64,000 nucleotides of DNA, taken from positions 219,685 through 283,684 of the forward strand of contig JAVGVS010000297.1 in the NCBI GenBank assembly GCA_032718565.1. The letters run 5' to 3'. The notes beneath the pieces are model-generated. The model did not search any database, had not been told where the DNA came from, and saw nothing but the letters and a program-made list of their open reading frames with translations. Of this stretch, positions 23,201 through 38,200 are shown in pieces; positions within the stretch are counted from its first letter, which is position 1, and every line of letters starts with the position of its first letter. Source of the DNA: Distichodus sexfasciatus (taxonomy: Eukaryota > Chordata > Actinopteri > Characiformes > Distichodontidae). Position numbers and translations under genes: made by a program.

Positions 23201-26200
23201 ATCAAAATTGTGGGTTCTACATATTTTCTTTTGCATTTGCATTTCTACAAATGTTTTTGTATGTTCCCATGGGTGCCCACCTGGCTTTACTCTAATGCCA
23301 CTGTTTAAGTCTTTAAATGCCATATTGACTAAAGTGAGTGCTTAAGAGTGAAGAAAACATTAAAAAGGTGAAACATCTGACACACGCCCTTTGTGAGCTG
23401 AAGGTCATGCCATTTTGGCGCAAAGTGCTAGGAACCTCCATTTCAGAGGGATGCCAGTTTGGCACCTGCAGTTGGCCCCTAACCTCAGTCTCAGTGAATC
23501 GGGCACCGGCACTGAGCGGCTTACTAGGCAACAGATGCCAGCGATTATAGTTGCCATGGAGACAGGCAGGATGGAGGGAGACGGGGCAGCCAGGCAGCGG
23601 GCACGCACACAAATACACACTGTCTGTCTGTCCGTCTCTCTGTCTGTTAAACCTAAACCGGATTATACCGATTAAACTACAACTGGGTGTGTAGAGACAG
23701 AAAGAAAGAGAGGAAGAAGAAAGGAGGAGGAGGAGGAGGAGGAATGCAACCTCGAGTTCTTTAGACCCTGCTGTCTTTTGGTTGGTTAATCAGTCCCAGA
23801 TGTCAAGACAGACTGTCAGATACACACACACCCACACACCCAAAGGAATGTTGATATGGAATGTGTTGCATTAGCGCTGGTGGGAGGTCACAGGGACGGA
23901 CCGATGCTCCCTACATACCTTTGCCCAGAGAAAGAGAGATAGAGAGAGAAAGACCGAGATTTAAAATTGGCCCTGGCCGGGAGCGACCCTGGGTGGTCAT
24001 TATCTCACTCTCCACTCCAACAGCACTATCTGCAGCTGTTAATTGTGTGTGTGTGGTGTGTGTGTGTGTGGATAATGGCCACCGTCCGTCGTGCTATCAG
24101 GGTCTCTAGCTCCGAACTGCTACAAACTGAACAGTCAAAGGAAACAATACCACGCTTTTTCTCGCATTACGACACCATAATAAAAGTTTAACTATCACAA
24201 CGCAAGTAACAGACACAAACAGCTCGACCGACAAATCATATTAGTTGTTTCATGCATCTGTACATTGCTCAATGCTCACCAAAAAATACCACCACGGGAC
24301 ACTTTCCACTTATTGGTCAGTGACCGAGCCTCGAGCTTGAAGGACACCTTCTTGGGGAGACTTAATCGGCGTCCTTCCATACTAATGCCTTTTAAATGCA
24401 TCTCCTTTTTCGTCTCCCCGGGGCCATTTTTTGAAAACAAATTACAAAAGACTGGACAGGGAGTTGGGATCAAGGAGACAATTTTTAAGTGGCAATGTCA
24501 CTGCCCCGTTACCAGGCAAAGTGTACGAAAGGAAAACACAATCATTAAAGTCACGTTCTTAAAGTCCCCAAAAAAATACGTTGCAGTGGTATTTGAAGAC
24601 GGAGGTCTACTTGGAGTTTACGGCCAAATATTCTTGAAGCTAAAATTTTTAAGTGTCAGATTGTCAGACAGCAAAACACATCTCGTTAAATCTCATTAAA
24701 TCTCTAGTTACTGAAAATTCGAGAGCTTACCGCAAGCAGCCTGAAGTGTTCTTGAAGACGGTGGTCCACTCGGCATCCCGGGGCTTGGAGTCCTCATTGG
24801 GCTCTGGCTCCCAGCCTGAGTGGGGGATGATCACCTCATTGGTCATGGTCTGCAGCCCGTGGTTTATGATCACCATCTTCAGCGGCTCGTAGGACGATAA
24901 GTTCCACAAGGTTCCTGTTGAGGGTCGAAGACCGAGAGATGTTATAGAACCTCTGACTGGGGATGAAACAATGTATTGCGTCACGTATCTCAATATCAGT
25001 ACGTCAATACTGTGAACATTCTGATACTTTTGTGAAGCAACATAAGCTAAATAAGCCACAACTTCTGACTAAGGGGGGATGATATATCACTTTAAACATC
25101 ACAATATTTCTGATATTTGTACATCGATATATTTGACCCAAAATAAGAAAACTTTTTCTTGTGGAGCAAGAATACATGGGTCATAATATAAATGTCATAT
25201 CATTTATTGTAAAAATATATATTCAAATCATGATATGTCAAATCAGTACAATCGTATCAAACATAATGCAACAATATGATAATATATTTTTTAAGGATGA
25301 AGAAGTTGTGCCCTGAATTCATACCCACTTTGGAAAGTTGAGTTGAGTTTTTGAAAACAAAAATCTCCCAAACAGACCCTGTGGGTGGCAAACAAAACAA
25401 GGCAGTCACTTTTTTTGCTAAATTATTTTTTTCTCTGCCTTAAGAAAGCCTCCATCTTGCTCAATGCAGTGGAAAAAACAACAAGAACCCGGCTCGAGAT
25501 GAAACACTGTTACACAACGCTCTCCGCTCAGGAGAATCGCTTTGTGTTTTTGTCGAAAACAAAATGAAACCGCCAAATCTAAGTCTACTTTAAAGGGATA
25601 ATCTGTCTATTAAAGCTAACTTGTTTTCTAGCAGCTAATATGTTCACAATGTTGTCAATTCACTCAAATGGTAGCTACTAGGTTTACACTTCAAACACAC
25701 TAAAAAATTGGGGAAATTAAACAATTAGCCAGTGTTTATGTCTCAACAAGCTCAATGTTGAAAGATTTCAGATGAAAAATTTCCATAAAACCATTATTGA
25801 ATATACACTGAGTGGATAATTTAACCACCCATAAATCATGAAGGAGCAGTGGCCAGCTCTTCGGCAGAGCCCAGGAAGCAGTGCTTGGACAGTACTTTGT
25901 TTATGAGTACCTTTGGTACCATTACTGGTCTGGGACTTTAAACGGTAACGCTCAGATCAGTGGGCCAACTCCCAAACCGTTACACTACCAACTGTCCACC
26001 GCTGGGCATTTTTGGTAAATGAGAAATAAAAGAGAATAATGAAATAAGTGTGTGGTGTGTGGCTTTATTGGGTTTGCCATTTTCTGTCCGTAACTGCTAG
26101 CTAAATTCAATTTCTCACAGAAGTAAACGAGGAGAGAGAGAAATAGAGGAGAGGAAGACAAAAGAGAAGAGAAATGGGCTGAGGGGAAAAGGAGAAGAGA

Positions 26201-29200
26201 AAAGAATGAAGAAAAAATGGAGAAGAGAAAACTCCAAGGAGAAAGAGAGGTGAGGAACAGTGGAGAGAATGAGACTAGAAAAAATAGAAGAGGACACAGT
26301 CAAGAAGAAAGGAGAAAAAGATAAAATAGGAGAACAGGAGAAGGAAGCAAGGAGAAGAGGAAAAAGTAGTTATTAGAGAAGAAAAAGAAAATTTGAGAAA
26401 CTAGAAGCAACAAAAAAGATGATGATGCAGGTCAAAGAGGAGAGAATGGGAGAAGTGGAAAAGAGAATAAGAACAAAATAGGATAAAAGAAAAGAAAAGA
26501 ACTAAGTAGAAGAGAAGGAAGAACAACAAATGAAAAGAAATGCAAGGAAGAACACTGGTAAATAGGCTCCAGAGTTGTTTCGGCTCTATTTTTGAGAACC
26601 TATAATTACGTTTAATTGTGCTGTAGAGGGTCCAGGTTCTCGAGCCCTGTGGAAGTCGCTGGTGTGTTCTGAGCACTTGTGTTTTCATAGGGGCCTTGTG
26701 GAGTTAAAACCATACATCTGCCCGGGACTGTGGCTCACACCCAGAGACGCAGAGCCCTGCTGGCTGTGGTTAGAGGGCTAATTTTAGCCCTGCCAAGTTG
26801 CAAATCGCAATCCCACAGGCACGGTCAACCCCTCCTAGGCCCACAATGCCAACTCTGGCCCAGATCCGGAGAATCTGAGCACTGCCTGACTTTTATCGAG
26901 CGCCACAAAAACTCTTGGATCAGCAACCTTGCTGTAAGAAACATGAGCAAGTTTAGTCAGAATGAAGGTCTCAGAGGAGTGAAGCCCAACTGCAAAACTC
27001 TCCTCAAGGCAACTTATGAGATCAATGACTTGTAGACTTTCTGCCCAAGCAGGCAAAGAGGTGAAGAAGTGAAGGAACCGATTAAGAAATCAGAGATCAA
27101 AGACCTGACCAAGGAACTCCTGAGATCTGCTTAAAGAACCCATGGGATTATGGGTCTGATCAGCCAACCTATGAGATCCAGGATCTGATCAGGGAAATCC
27201 TGAATTCCAGGGTCTGATTCAGGACTCCATGACATCCACATTCCAATCCAGAAACCGTTGAGATCCCACGAACCCAGGAAATCCAGGATCTGACCAAAGA
27301 CCTAATAAAGGAACTCATGGGATCCAGGAACTAATCAGGGATCTTATGGGATCAAGGATCCACTCAAGGAAACCATGAGATCAAGGATCAGATCCTTGCT
27401 GTTCAGATACCTTTTGCTATTGGCCACAATTTTTAACCATTACATCACCTCTTCAAACAAGAAAATATCCTACTTAGTGAAATAAGCTGCATCTGCAGGG
27501 ATCATCCCAAATCAAGAACTACACAAGAGAAAACCGCACAGATCTTTCCCAAGAGCAACTTAAAGTAGTAGTCAGTTTGGGAAGAAAAGAAAGCATTTCA
27601 CCCTCTTAAGCCAGTACATCTCTGTGGCCCTGTAGTGGACTACAGGACCAAACCTTCCTACTCAATTCTCCCAGTCCGGGTAATGCATGCCAGGTCAGTC
27701 AGATCACAGCGGCGGATTAAAACTCTGGCCGCAGAGACATAAAATCCCATTGTACCCTCCCATGGACATTTAGTAAGTTAGAGAGTTTAACTGCCAGTGC
27801 AGCAGATCTGGAACTAGCATACGAGTCCCAAGGAACCAGCATCACTGTGGAAACATATAAAAAATCCCAAAAAAATGCATTTGGCACAAGGTTCCTAAAA
27901 TAACCATCTCGCAATATCCCAAGCTCTTTGTAAAGCCTGAGGCTGGTATTAGCGTGGAGCATCCCAGCTAAGCCGGCACGCAACAGTCCAAATAATGTGG
28001 GATTTAGGAATTACAAGGCAAAACGCAATCCTAGGCCATAAGGGGACTGCAGGAGTTGGCTTGTCCCAGGAAAAAAAGAGCAACAAAGGCACGTCAGGAC
28101 TGTGACAGAGCTGGGTATGTACCGTTACACCCTTAAGGGGGTCAGGTCAGCTGTCAACTTGGTGGCTATGTCTAGAAAAAGCAGATGCCCCGCTGGGTTT
28201 TGGGCAGAATCTTAATGTGTTTTCAAATCTCAAACTGAAGCAAGAGTTCCTGGTAGCCTGGAGCTGTATGAACGTGCTAAAGGGCACAGCTGTCAGAAGA
28301 ACATATCCTACTTCTATTTTTAGTGTCTTTCTTAGTTTTTTTTCTTAGTTTGAAACTTGCAGCACCAACAACGTTTCTTGGGGATTTTTTCAACGATGAG
28401 AAGATGGATAAATTCAGAGTGTAGTCATTTTAATGCAGCATTCAATCAATGGCATGATTCCATACCTGTGACAAGTTCACGGACTTCCATGTCGTTGGTC
28501 TTCCTCAGTAGGCGGATCAGGGCAGGGATGCCATCACAGTTCTTGATGGCCACCTTGTTGTCATTGTCCTTGCCATAGGAGATGTTCCGGAGTGCTCCAC
28601 AGGCCTTGCGGTGGACCTCACCCTTAGGGTGATCCAAAAGCCCCACCAGCACAGGGATGCCCTTCAGTTGCCGCACGTCCTTCTTGATCTTGTCATTTTC
28701 GTAGCACAGGTGCTGCAGGTAGGCGGCTGCGTTGGACTTGACCGGGTCAATGGGGTGGCCCAGCATGGCAATGACCTCGGGCAGGTCAGGGTCACGCCAC
28801 CGGGGGTCCTTGCGGATGCTGTCGATAGAGGGAGAGCGCCGGCCACCCATGCGGTCCAGGCTGGCCATGCTGCCTCTCTCTGGCTGGGCTAGAGGTGCTG
28901 AGTACATGCCCGGGATATAGGGATGTCGCTCATCGATTAGCTCTGCCTCAATAGGGTCATCGTAGCCCCTGTTTGAGGAACGTGAGAAAGAGAAATGAAT
29001 GATGTAAATTAGGTTCAAAAAGCACCAGTTCCTCACCTATTTCTCTATTTAAGGACCACAAGTTCCAGTAGAGCGGAATTAGGTTAATTAGCATCATTAA
29101 GCATTCAACTATGTTTCAAGTGGCATTCAAGAGTACAATCTTGGAGCCGGGCAAGACTATCTAGTTCCATTTAGGTCTCCTTTAGATTCTCAATTTGTGC

Positions 29201-32200
29201 TGCTATTGCCTCTTGCAGGCTAGTTTATATTTCAAATGGGTTTCTATGCAACCTTTGGACTCAGGCTTTAGCATTCTGGGCAGTGTGAGTGTCCTGACCT
29301 CTCTCTCTGTGATCAGCAACACACCCATAGGCTAATCGATCACTGATAACCCTGTACATGAGGAAAATGCTCGATCCCCACCCGATCTTTATGGTCAACC
29401 ATATTACTCCTGTGCCTGCTGGTTAAAACCAAGCTCTATCCTACCTTCAGAGCTACCACCACTGGATCCTTGACCACAAGGTGCTTGCCCAGGTGCTCAA
29501 AGGTGGTAGTTCTGAACCCTACTCTCTTGAATCTAGAACTTTGGGTTATTAACCTTTTGGTTGATGAACAAGTAAGACACCTACAAAAGACCACCACCTG
29601 CCAGCTTGTGTTTTATGGGTTTCTAATATTGTAAAAGGCATGTGTTAGGGTTCATCAAGTTTGAGACAACCAGCTTCCACCGAGCAACCAGTACCAATCA
29701 TATTTCTGCAGACAGTGGGGTATGTGGAGCACCTTGTTTAACCACATCTTGCTCTGATGCTTAATAGTGGTTGGAACCAATTTGGCTGCACTCTACCTCC
29801 AGAACTACCACTGGACCTTCAAGCAGGACCATTAATCCCAAGGTGCCTGCTCAGGGTGGTTCAAACCCCAAGGTACCAGTGAGTCCCTGAGCAACTTGGG
29901 GTTACGGCTCTTGCTCAGGGCCTCAAGGGTGGTAGTTGTGGGGGTAGAGTACAGCCAAAATGGATCCAACCACTTTTAAGCACTGGAGCTAGACCCTTCT
30001 CCCCAAGGTACTCCAGAGACACGGTCCCTTTAATTAGGAGGGAAGTCACTCCTGATTGCAATCCCAAACTGCACCAATCACTGCTGGATTAATCTTAATC
30101 CAAAATCCATCCCTAGTCCTTATGCTTTCCTCATCTAGGGGTCAGGTGTGATGACACCGCAGCAGCCAATCAGATTTCTGTAACTGCTCAATTATCCTCG
30201 AGATTAGAAAAAATTAGGCTTGAATTTGGATATGTTAGCATACATTAAAATGGACATTAATATCCCAACAACAGCAAGGTCTTAGGCTTTGAGTGAGGTA
30301 TAAACGATGGTTTCGTGGGTAAAATATGCGTGTGTAAGTGTGTGAGTACGTGTGTTGTCAGAATTATGGGCGGGGGGGGGGCGGGTCAAATGCAGACACG
30401 AGGAAGCCGAGGCATGGAATAAATGATATCATTAGCATAACTACTTTAGAGCAATCTCTCCATCATTCACCTTTTCATACTCGCACACAGACACACACAC
30501 ACACACACACAGAAATGAACACACACACAGGCTTTGCAAATTGAAATTATTAAGAGCCGGCTGCAAAAAAACAGCCTGTTTGAATGACGGGAATGTCAGG
30601 ATTTGCATTTAAATTGGTGCCATTGTGTGTGTGTTGTGAGTGTGTGTGTGTGTGTGTGTTTGCGAAAAAAAATACACACTAAAGCCAGACGATCGTTACC
30701 CGAGGTACAACTACCTACCGTTTCCGAGAAGTGTGTGTGTGTAGTATTGCACGCATAGTTAATGCCTTTTTACAGGTTTTTTTGTTCATTCCGTCGTTCT
30801 ATTTTTGATACGACTCTCTCATCCCTGCTCCAAATTCTTCCTTATAAGGAAAGAACGAGTGAGCGTATCACCCCCCACCACACACACACACACACACAAG
30901 ATCTCCCACTGTGTAACACACACACAGACACACACTCGGGATTAACATTCCTGCAGTATATTTCTGAATAATTTAACTCCAGGATTTAGTCACATTTAAC
31001 TCGCTATATTAAAAAAAATCAATTTAACAAATAAAAATAACAATGTTTATTCCACCCAATTTATGTACATAATTAATAAGTAGCGCAGTCAATGTAATAA
31101 AATAATAGGTAATCACTCATTATCATTCATAAATAAATAATTAATAATTAATTAACTATTTAATTACCTAATATAATTCATAAGTAATTTAGTAAATGCA
31201 ATAAAGTAATAATAAATAACTAATACCCTATTATAGTTTGCTTATTATTCTTAAATTATTAAATTAAATTATTAAATCATTTATTTACTTACATAATTAA
31301 TAAATAAGTGAGTAAAAAATTAACTAGTAAGTATAAATAATAAGTAAATATTAAATTACTAATAATTTACATTATTGTTAAATTACTATTTTTTAGTTAT
31401 GTAATAATTATTAACTTAGCATATCTTACTGTTTTATTATATGGTTTTAGTTTAACGGGCAAAAAGTAATTAAATAAAATAATGTATTAATATGGCTTAT
31501 TAAAGAGATAATAAACAATTATTATTGTTAAATATTTAATAATTAATTATTAAGGAAATACTAGTTAATAACCATTTTAAATAGTTTATTTATTTGACAT
31601 TTACCTTTGAACATAATTTACATAATTAATTCATAAAACCTAAACCTATCCTTTCTGTCCCTCAAAGCCCACTCAGCTCCAAAGAAATTCTGTCGGTTTC
31701 TAAGGGTCACTTTCATCCCTTCGGCTCTCTCTCTTTTATTTGTTCTCTTTCACATCTCTCTTTTATTCGCCCACAAGCGTCCTCTCGTGTCCTTTTTTCG
31801 GGAGAGCATCGGAGTGCCGGAACGCTGCGATCATATCGAGGCTGTTTGGTGCGCATTCGATCTGTGCTATGAATTTTAAACAAGAACATGGGCACCGATG
31901 CCGTTGCTGTGTCACCCCCATCTCCAGATAGTCACAGTAATGGGAGATCAAAGAAGGGAGGTTTAAATCTGATTAGATGTCAACTGTGGTGAGATCGGAC
32001 CGGGAACATAGAGAACGGATTGAGGCAAGAACATAAAGTACTAGAATAAAGAGGGCACTAAGGTCAGACTGAGTAAGAAAAGTCCAAAAATTGGAACCTG
32101 ATCCAAATAGAACAAAAAAAATCAGACCCCAAAAAATATCCCAAAATTTGGACCCAGTAAGAATTACATCAAAAGTTAAGGCTCAAATTTGTACCAAAAT

Positions 32201-35200
32201 CAGACCAAGGTTAGTGCCAAATAAAAAAAAAAATCTGACCCATCTTTAGCACTAAACCATGCAAAAATCAGCAACAGAACACACAAAAATAGCAGCAAAA
32301 TGGAAAGCAGACTACACATAATTAGACCCAGACTTCTAATCAATCTCAATTCACAAGATTAGACTTTGTGTTTACCTGACACGAGGGCCGTTGCGCAGAG
32401 GTTCTCTAATGGTCCGTGCAGCAGTGGGCATGGTGCGGCGGTTGGCGGTGGAGTAATCTGGTTCCAGATCATATGGTTCCTCGTCTTCCGGCCCCAGACT
32501 GCGACGATCGTCCTCCAGCCCGTATGGCTCCGGCTGGAAGCGTTCTGGCTGGGAACGGTTCAGGTCCATGGTGCTGCTGCCCATGGGCACCTGAGGCTGT
32601 GCCATGTGCCCATAGTCATCCTTTCGGATTGGAAGGGTGTAGCTGTTCTCCATTCTGTACCCACCTGTGGGCATGTAAGGTCGGTAGGGCCGGTAGTTGA
32701 TGCCGCGAGAGAGGCTGCCATAATTGTCTGGCATGTCCCCGTAAGTGTCATGCAGGGGAGTGTAGTGGCGGTGCTGGCTGTCTGGTGTCTCCCCGTATGA
32801 GTCACCATAGTTGTTGTAGGATCGTGTGAGAGTGGATGTGGCTTGAGGTGTGCCAAAGCGATCGCCATTCTTCAGGAATCGCCGGTCGATGGAGTCTGTG
32901 TAGCTACCCAGTGGGGAAGAACCCTCGGGGAGCGGCAGGCCATCTGGGCCCAGCGGTACTTGTCGGACCGTGCGGGTTGTCACTGTCTTCACCATCTTTG
33001 TCACCTGAAAAAGAAGAGCAGTAATGGCAGTGCTTGGGATGCAAACCAAGTCGGGTGCAACCCACTAGCTGCAATCTCTGAAGGTGGTAAGGATGCAACT
33101 GTACCTGATCCTCAACCACCAAACAGGGATCAAGAGGGGGATCCCTATTTGGTGGTTGGATCAACTCTGTGATGGGGGTCAAATCTGGGAAAAGACTAAA
33201 AACAGTGCCACCACTTTTGGGCCCTGGAGCAAGGACCTTGACCCCACAGTGCTACAGTCTGACTATTTGAAGAAGGGAAAATACCAGGTTCTGGAGGCCA
33301 CAGATGAAATGTGATCAAATAAAGTACCTTGATCAGGCTCAAGTCCTATCTCCAGCACTATCACCACTGGGTCTCTGAGCAAGACCCCTAAAACCCAAGT
33401 TGCTCCAGGGAAACTGCCCCTACAATGTGGAAATGGAAGAAAGATGCAACAATGCTCATCTACAAATCAGGAGGTTGTAGGCTTGGAGAGGCTTGGAGGC
33501 TCCTACATTTATCACAACCACCATTGAGTCCCTGAGCCCAAAAGTGGTCTAGTGGTCCAAGTAATTGAAACTTTCAATTGGTGACCAAAGGTTTGAGTAA
33601 GACCCTTAAACCCAAGTTTCTCCAAGGAGAATGTCCCTGTTATGGATTGAAGTTGCTTGGTTTAAGTGCTATATGTGTATAAATAATGTTTTGATGCTGA
33701 CCATCCAGACTAAGCAGGAGTCAACACCTGAACGTAAATACACAGTTCCTTATGTTCATTTGCTAATTATTGAGGGGCTGATGCTTGCCAAACAACTGCT
33801 TAAAACCCAACAATCGTTGTCATCTCATTTAAGACAGAGTGGAGAACGGAACGCCCCCGTCTTCAGACACTCAGCGCCGTATCGGAAACCAATTTGCCGC
33901 CGCCGGCCGACTCCGCTGCGCCGTTAATTGGCTATTTTGTCCGCGGCTATAAATTCATCCCGGGAATTAATGAGGCCGACGAAAATTAATCGTCAACCGA
34001 GACAATCCGTGGCGCCTGACGGAGCCAGTGCGTGGACCACAGAAAGTCCTCCCTCACAGAATAACGTCTCTTCGACTTGGCAAGGGCGCGAGGACAATAT
34101 TTTGAAACGTATGGCCAATTTCACCTCAACCGTCCATTCCGTAAACACCGTTAAAAAGGTTAAATCGTTAAGAGTACTAAGCAACTTACGCTTACATTCC
34201 ATGGTACAGCGCAGAAAAACAAGGTTGCCCATATTCTCCAGAGGCTAATTACTGCATTTCTTTGCAAATCCACTCATTTATTCATGAATGTTTGCTTGAA
34301 TCTTTGCCATTGCTGGTTGTGAGACAAACAGATAAACATGTTCAAAAAGCAGACATGCATCTAATTGAGACCTTGATGGTCCTTCACTAATTATTCACCT
34401 GCTTGAGGCTAGTCAAAAGTTTTCAAAATAAACTACGATGGTCAAATAGATCTTTACCGGCCAGATAAAGTGGTCACTAGGGTGAAAACTAGGGTTCCCA
34501 CTCAGGTCTTCCTGCCTGCAGGGTTGTGTGCATTCGTCAGTGCGTGGGAGGCTACGCAGGGGCAAATTTGTCTGACTTTGAATGCGTAAAAGGTGCCTAA
34601 ATGTTTTAAAAACCCCGACAGAAACTCGGCAAAGCAGCTTTGATCTGACAGGCGATCGCGTGCTGACTCCAAACATGAATTAACAAGTATGAAAACACAC
34701 ACCAATGCTGCACCGGTGCCTGCAAACATGATTCAGAAACCTGCCATGCAGTTGCTGAAATGGACAAGGGGAAAACTAACTTGTCAACAAAAAGATGTAA
34801 AAGTAACAGAGCACTTGCAATTTGGCAGGTTGTGGAGCTTTGTAGGGACATGCCAAGGATGCATGTTGTTACGATTTTATCAACACTGATATTGATATCC
34901 ACATTGATAAACAGCACTGTTTGTCCTGGAGATGGGTAGAATTTCAGTTTCGACCAGTCAAGTACCGGTATCAGTTTAGTATTGGTTTTAGTACCCTTTT
35001 TTGTCGAAAAGTTTCAGGTTTTGTGTGAGAGACTAGATGAAGTAAAAGGTTTGCTTTTGGTTACTGAGGTTAAGGTGAGGGATCCACTTTTGTACATGTT
35101 CAGTTATTTATTTACTTTCTTTGTTACGATTAGGCTAAAATGTATAACTGCATATATACAGTGTATATACTTTTATATACCTTATATAAGGCCCATAAGA

Positions 35201-38200
35201 ATATGACATAATTAAAACAACATTTTTATAATTTCTTAATTGTAATTTTATCGTAAAATATAATGAATACAATAACAATCATCATCATCATCATCATATG
35301 TAATGTAAATTTAAAATAATAACTCAAGTAGAGTTTGTCTAAAATTCACAGAGTTTGGAGCAGTTTGGAGTGTGTTGAAACCTCTTGTAATTCCTGTTAG
35401 GATTGGTGTGTGTGTCTATGTGTGTGTGTGTGTGCTTAGAGATGGAGGTTATAAGGAGAACGAGTAGCAGATTGAAAGCGCAGCGCTTCAGCAAGCTCGC
35501 TTAACGATGACTGACAGCAAATGTGTGTGTGTGTGTGGCTCACCTTCATCTTACCTGTATTGTCCTTCCAACACACAACAGCACAACAAGAACCTTAAGA
35601 AAAATGTTTTTTACCCCCAAACCACACAAATATGAAACACACAGATTACTCTATAGGAAGCTTGGAGAGCAAGGGCCAGGGCAGTGTACGCTGGCAAGTA
35701 CAAGGTACCTGTCACCACGGACACCTACCTTGCTCATGAGTACCTCAGTGGTACCTTTACCAGTTCAGGTCAGACTTGAACCGGTGAGCTAACCTTTACG
35801 CTACCAACTGCCCCAAAACTATACTATAATTCTACTACTATATATTCCAATACCTTAAACATAACACCTGATAAATATGTAGACTTTAAACTGGCTCATG
35901 AGTTGTTAGTCCAGGCTGGACTCATTTTTAGGGTCGAGAGTGACCAGCCGCAATCCGCAAAGTCCTGATAAACCCAAAAATGACCAAAAGGTGGATAATA
36001 AACAGTTCATGTGAAAGCATCATCTTGTTTTTCATGTGTTTTCTTTTGGTCAGTTGGTTCCAGTACATTCTGCTCAGTAAAGTTCTCGTCCACTGACCCC
36101 ACCGCTAACAGGGTGGAAAACTGAGCTGGATCGTTCTAGAACTCTGACTCAGCAGCAGGATCCCTGTCCAGCAAAACGCTGACCACCACACACACACACA
36201 CACACACACACACTTCATGTGCAGTGCAATTTCACTGTTACATGGTGTTATAGCGACTATCTAAGGTCACTTTAAGTTCCTGTTTTAACTCAGGAGTGAA
36301 GGCTAGTTGCTTGCTACGTTAGTTTGAACTGTAACACTCAAAGTATGTTCCATGTGTCCTCAGGTTGTAGGTTGAAATCTAGGACACAAGGAAGCCCATC
36401 CATTTAAAGCTTCTTTAGCATTCAACGTAGAGGACTCACTTTGAAAGACCTGAATTTTATCTCTGTAAAGGTTCTTAGGCACCTAGGACATGGTAGATTT
36501 AAGTGCTTGAATCGACTACTCATTTTAGTTTCTTGAAAACTCAGGATCAACCACTCTCAGGACCACCTGCGAGGTGACAACCCCGGCAGGGAGCTAAATA
36601 CCTGGCACTCCCCATCAGCTTTTAGAACGGAAGAAGGCTTTCAAATTACAGTTGAAGTGTTTTCGAGAGTCCACTTATCTTTGACTCAAACACTCAAGGC
36701 AGAACTTTAATTTAGTTAAAGCTACTTAGCTCTTGTATCTGATCCCTGGTTAAAACTAAGGTGTATCCCAAGGTTTACCTTGGTCTCTGTGCGGCGTGTG
36801 GTCCCGTCCTCGGACGTCACCACAGACACATGGGAGGTGGGCGTTCCTGGGTCTTCCTCTATGGTCACCGTCTCTTCCACCATCTCCTGTGGCTCCTGCA
36901 TCATGGACAGAGACGTCTGGTTGCTCGGGCTCTGTTCCTGCCGAAACAAACACAGGGGGCCAAAGGTTAACATTCAGGCCAAAATCGCTTCCTTATCTGA
37001 CAAATGCAGCTGCACAGTTGCACCCTTGAATATCCAGAATGCATTGCAACAACCAACGAATGTGCTCAAGTAGGTGCGAAATTATAATCATAATGATTGG
37101 GGATGTCCGAAGACATTCTTATGAATATATCTACTTTTGGAGACGTGGCAAAACTATAGCGTGAAAGAGAAAGTCGTGAAATGATCAACGTCAGTGTTCG
37201 TAGCAGTGCGCGTGCCCTCCCCCTTGCCCACAGCAGCCGTGCCGGAGTGTTTACGAAGGGCGACAATGTCGCCCGAGCGGCTCGTCGCCCCCCCCCCCGT
37301 CTTGTTCTGCGCTAACGAGCGGCTACTTCTACATTGATTATCGCCGCAGCGCACTTCAAAGGCAGCGAGACGGCCGATTGATCCACTGCCCGCCTCTCCG
37401 ACTGCTCAATCTGCAGCCTTTTCATGTTCCAGCACGAGCGACTCCGTCCTGTCATGCTCGGCTTGTCCCACTCGGGTCAGAGTGAGGGCGAAACTGAAAC
37501 CTTCCCTTCTCCACTTGAAGCTGAGGATGACTTTTAATTGCTGGCGTTAGCGGAGTAACAACAGTCCATCTTGTCAGCATGTATAGCTTGCAGCATTCAG
37601 CACCGGTCAATTTCAACAACAATTCAGCAAAAATTATCTGTTTTTTGCCATTACAAATGACTAAAAATGTTCATAACGCCCTCCCCTTTCGCACGGAGCA
37701 AGTACAAAGTCACAACTGGTTACCATTGCGTCATCAAAGACTCTTTGCTTCAGTCAATTTAGCATTTCGAATTTGAAATTCACCTGCGATGATGAAAAAG
37801 ATTCTGAAACACCTGTATCTACCAACATAGCAACTTGTATCACCTCTGTAAGTTCGCCAAAAAAAATGCCCACCCTTGGACCCCCGGTACCATAAACTAC
37901 TAATAAGAAAACTCAACAAACGAGAGCACAGCTACCCATGCCGACTCAGCCAACTCCTGCGCTGTTACTCGGCTCCGTCGCCAAGGCAAATTCTCTCAAT
38001 TCCGCATTGTCAACAAACCCTCTTTGCCCGAGCGTCAGTGCGGCAGTTGCGCTGTCAGGCTAAGTGGACAGCCGCATCCGTTTGTCACCTTCACAAGGCA
38101 CAGTCGCTCATTTTTTCCGTGACCAGAGGGCGAGCCCTGTCACTTCGAATAAGGCCATTAAGCCAGCGCTACTTCTCTTCCAGACAAATGCCTTCCTGAC

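Larger units (their letters stand above)
24915..28465 (-). other. arvcf intron 4 (3.6 kb)
   Basis: A diverged hAT-like segment occupies about 24960-25290 (cgatatattt, atgtcatatcatttattgta words). Then come a SINE-family copy (25845-26008), a purine tract (26105-26560) and a minisatellite (26965-27400). Confidence 0.65.
28969..32375 (-). other. arvcf intron 3 (3.4 kb)
   Basis: Contains inverted SINE-like segments (29440-29985), CA and GT repeats (30490-30930) and a 640-base AT-rich block (31000-31640). Confidence 0.7.
33005..36778 (-). other. arvcf intron 2 (3.8 kb)
   Basis: Left part (33050-33660) is made of overlapping diverged SINE pieces ('gagcaagaccc' and 'aacccaagttgctcc' words). A GC-rich, homeodomain-site-rich block lies at 33840-34010. 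A SINE-family copy is at 35690-35815 and a CA repeat at 36187-36213. Confidence 0.65.

Noticed and set aside
24265..24699. 144-codon + strand frame with normal composition in an arvcf intron
   Set aside because: Frames of this length are expected by chance several times in 64 kb of six-frame sequence; no splice sites, family or promoter seen.
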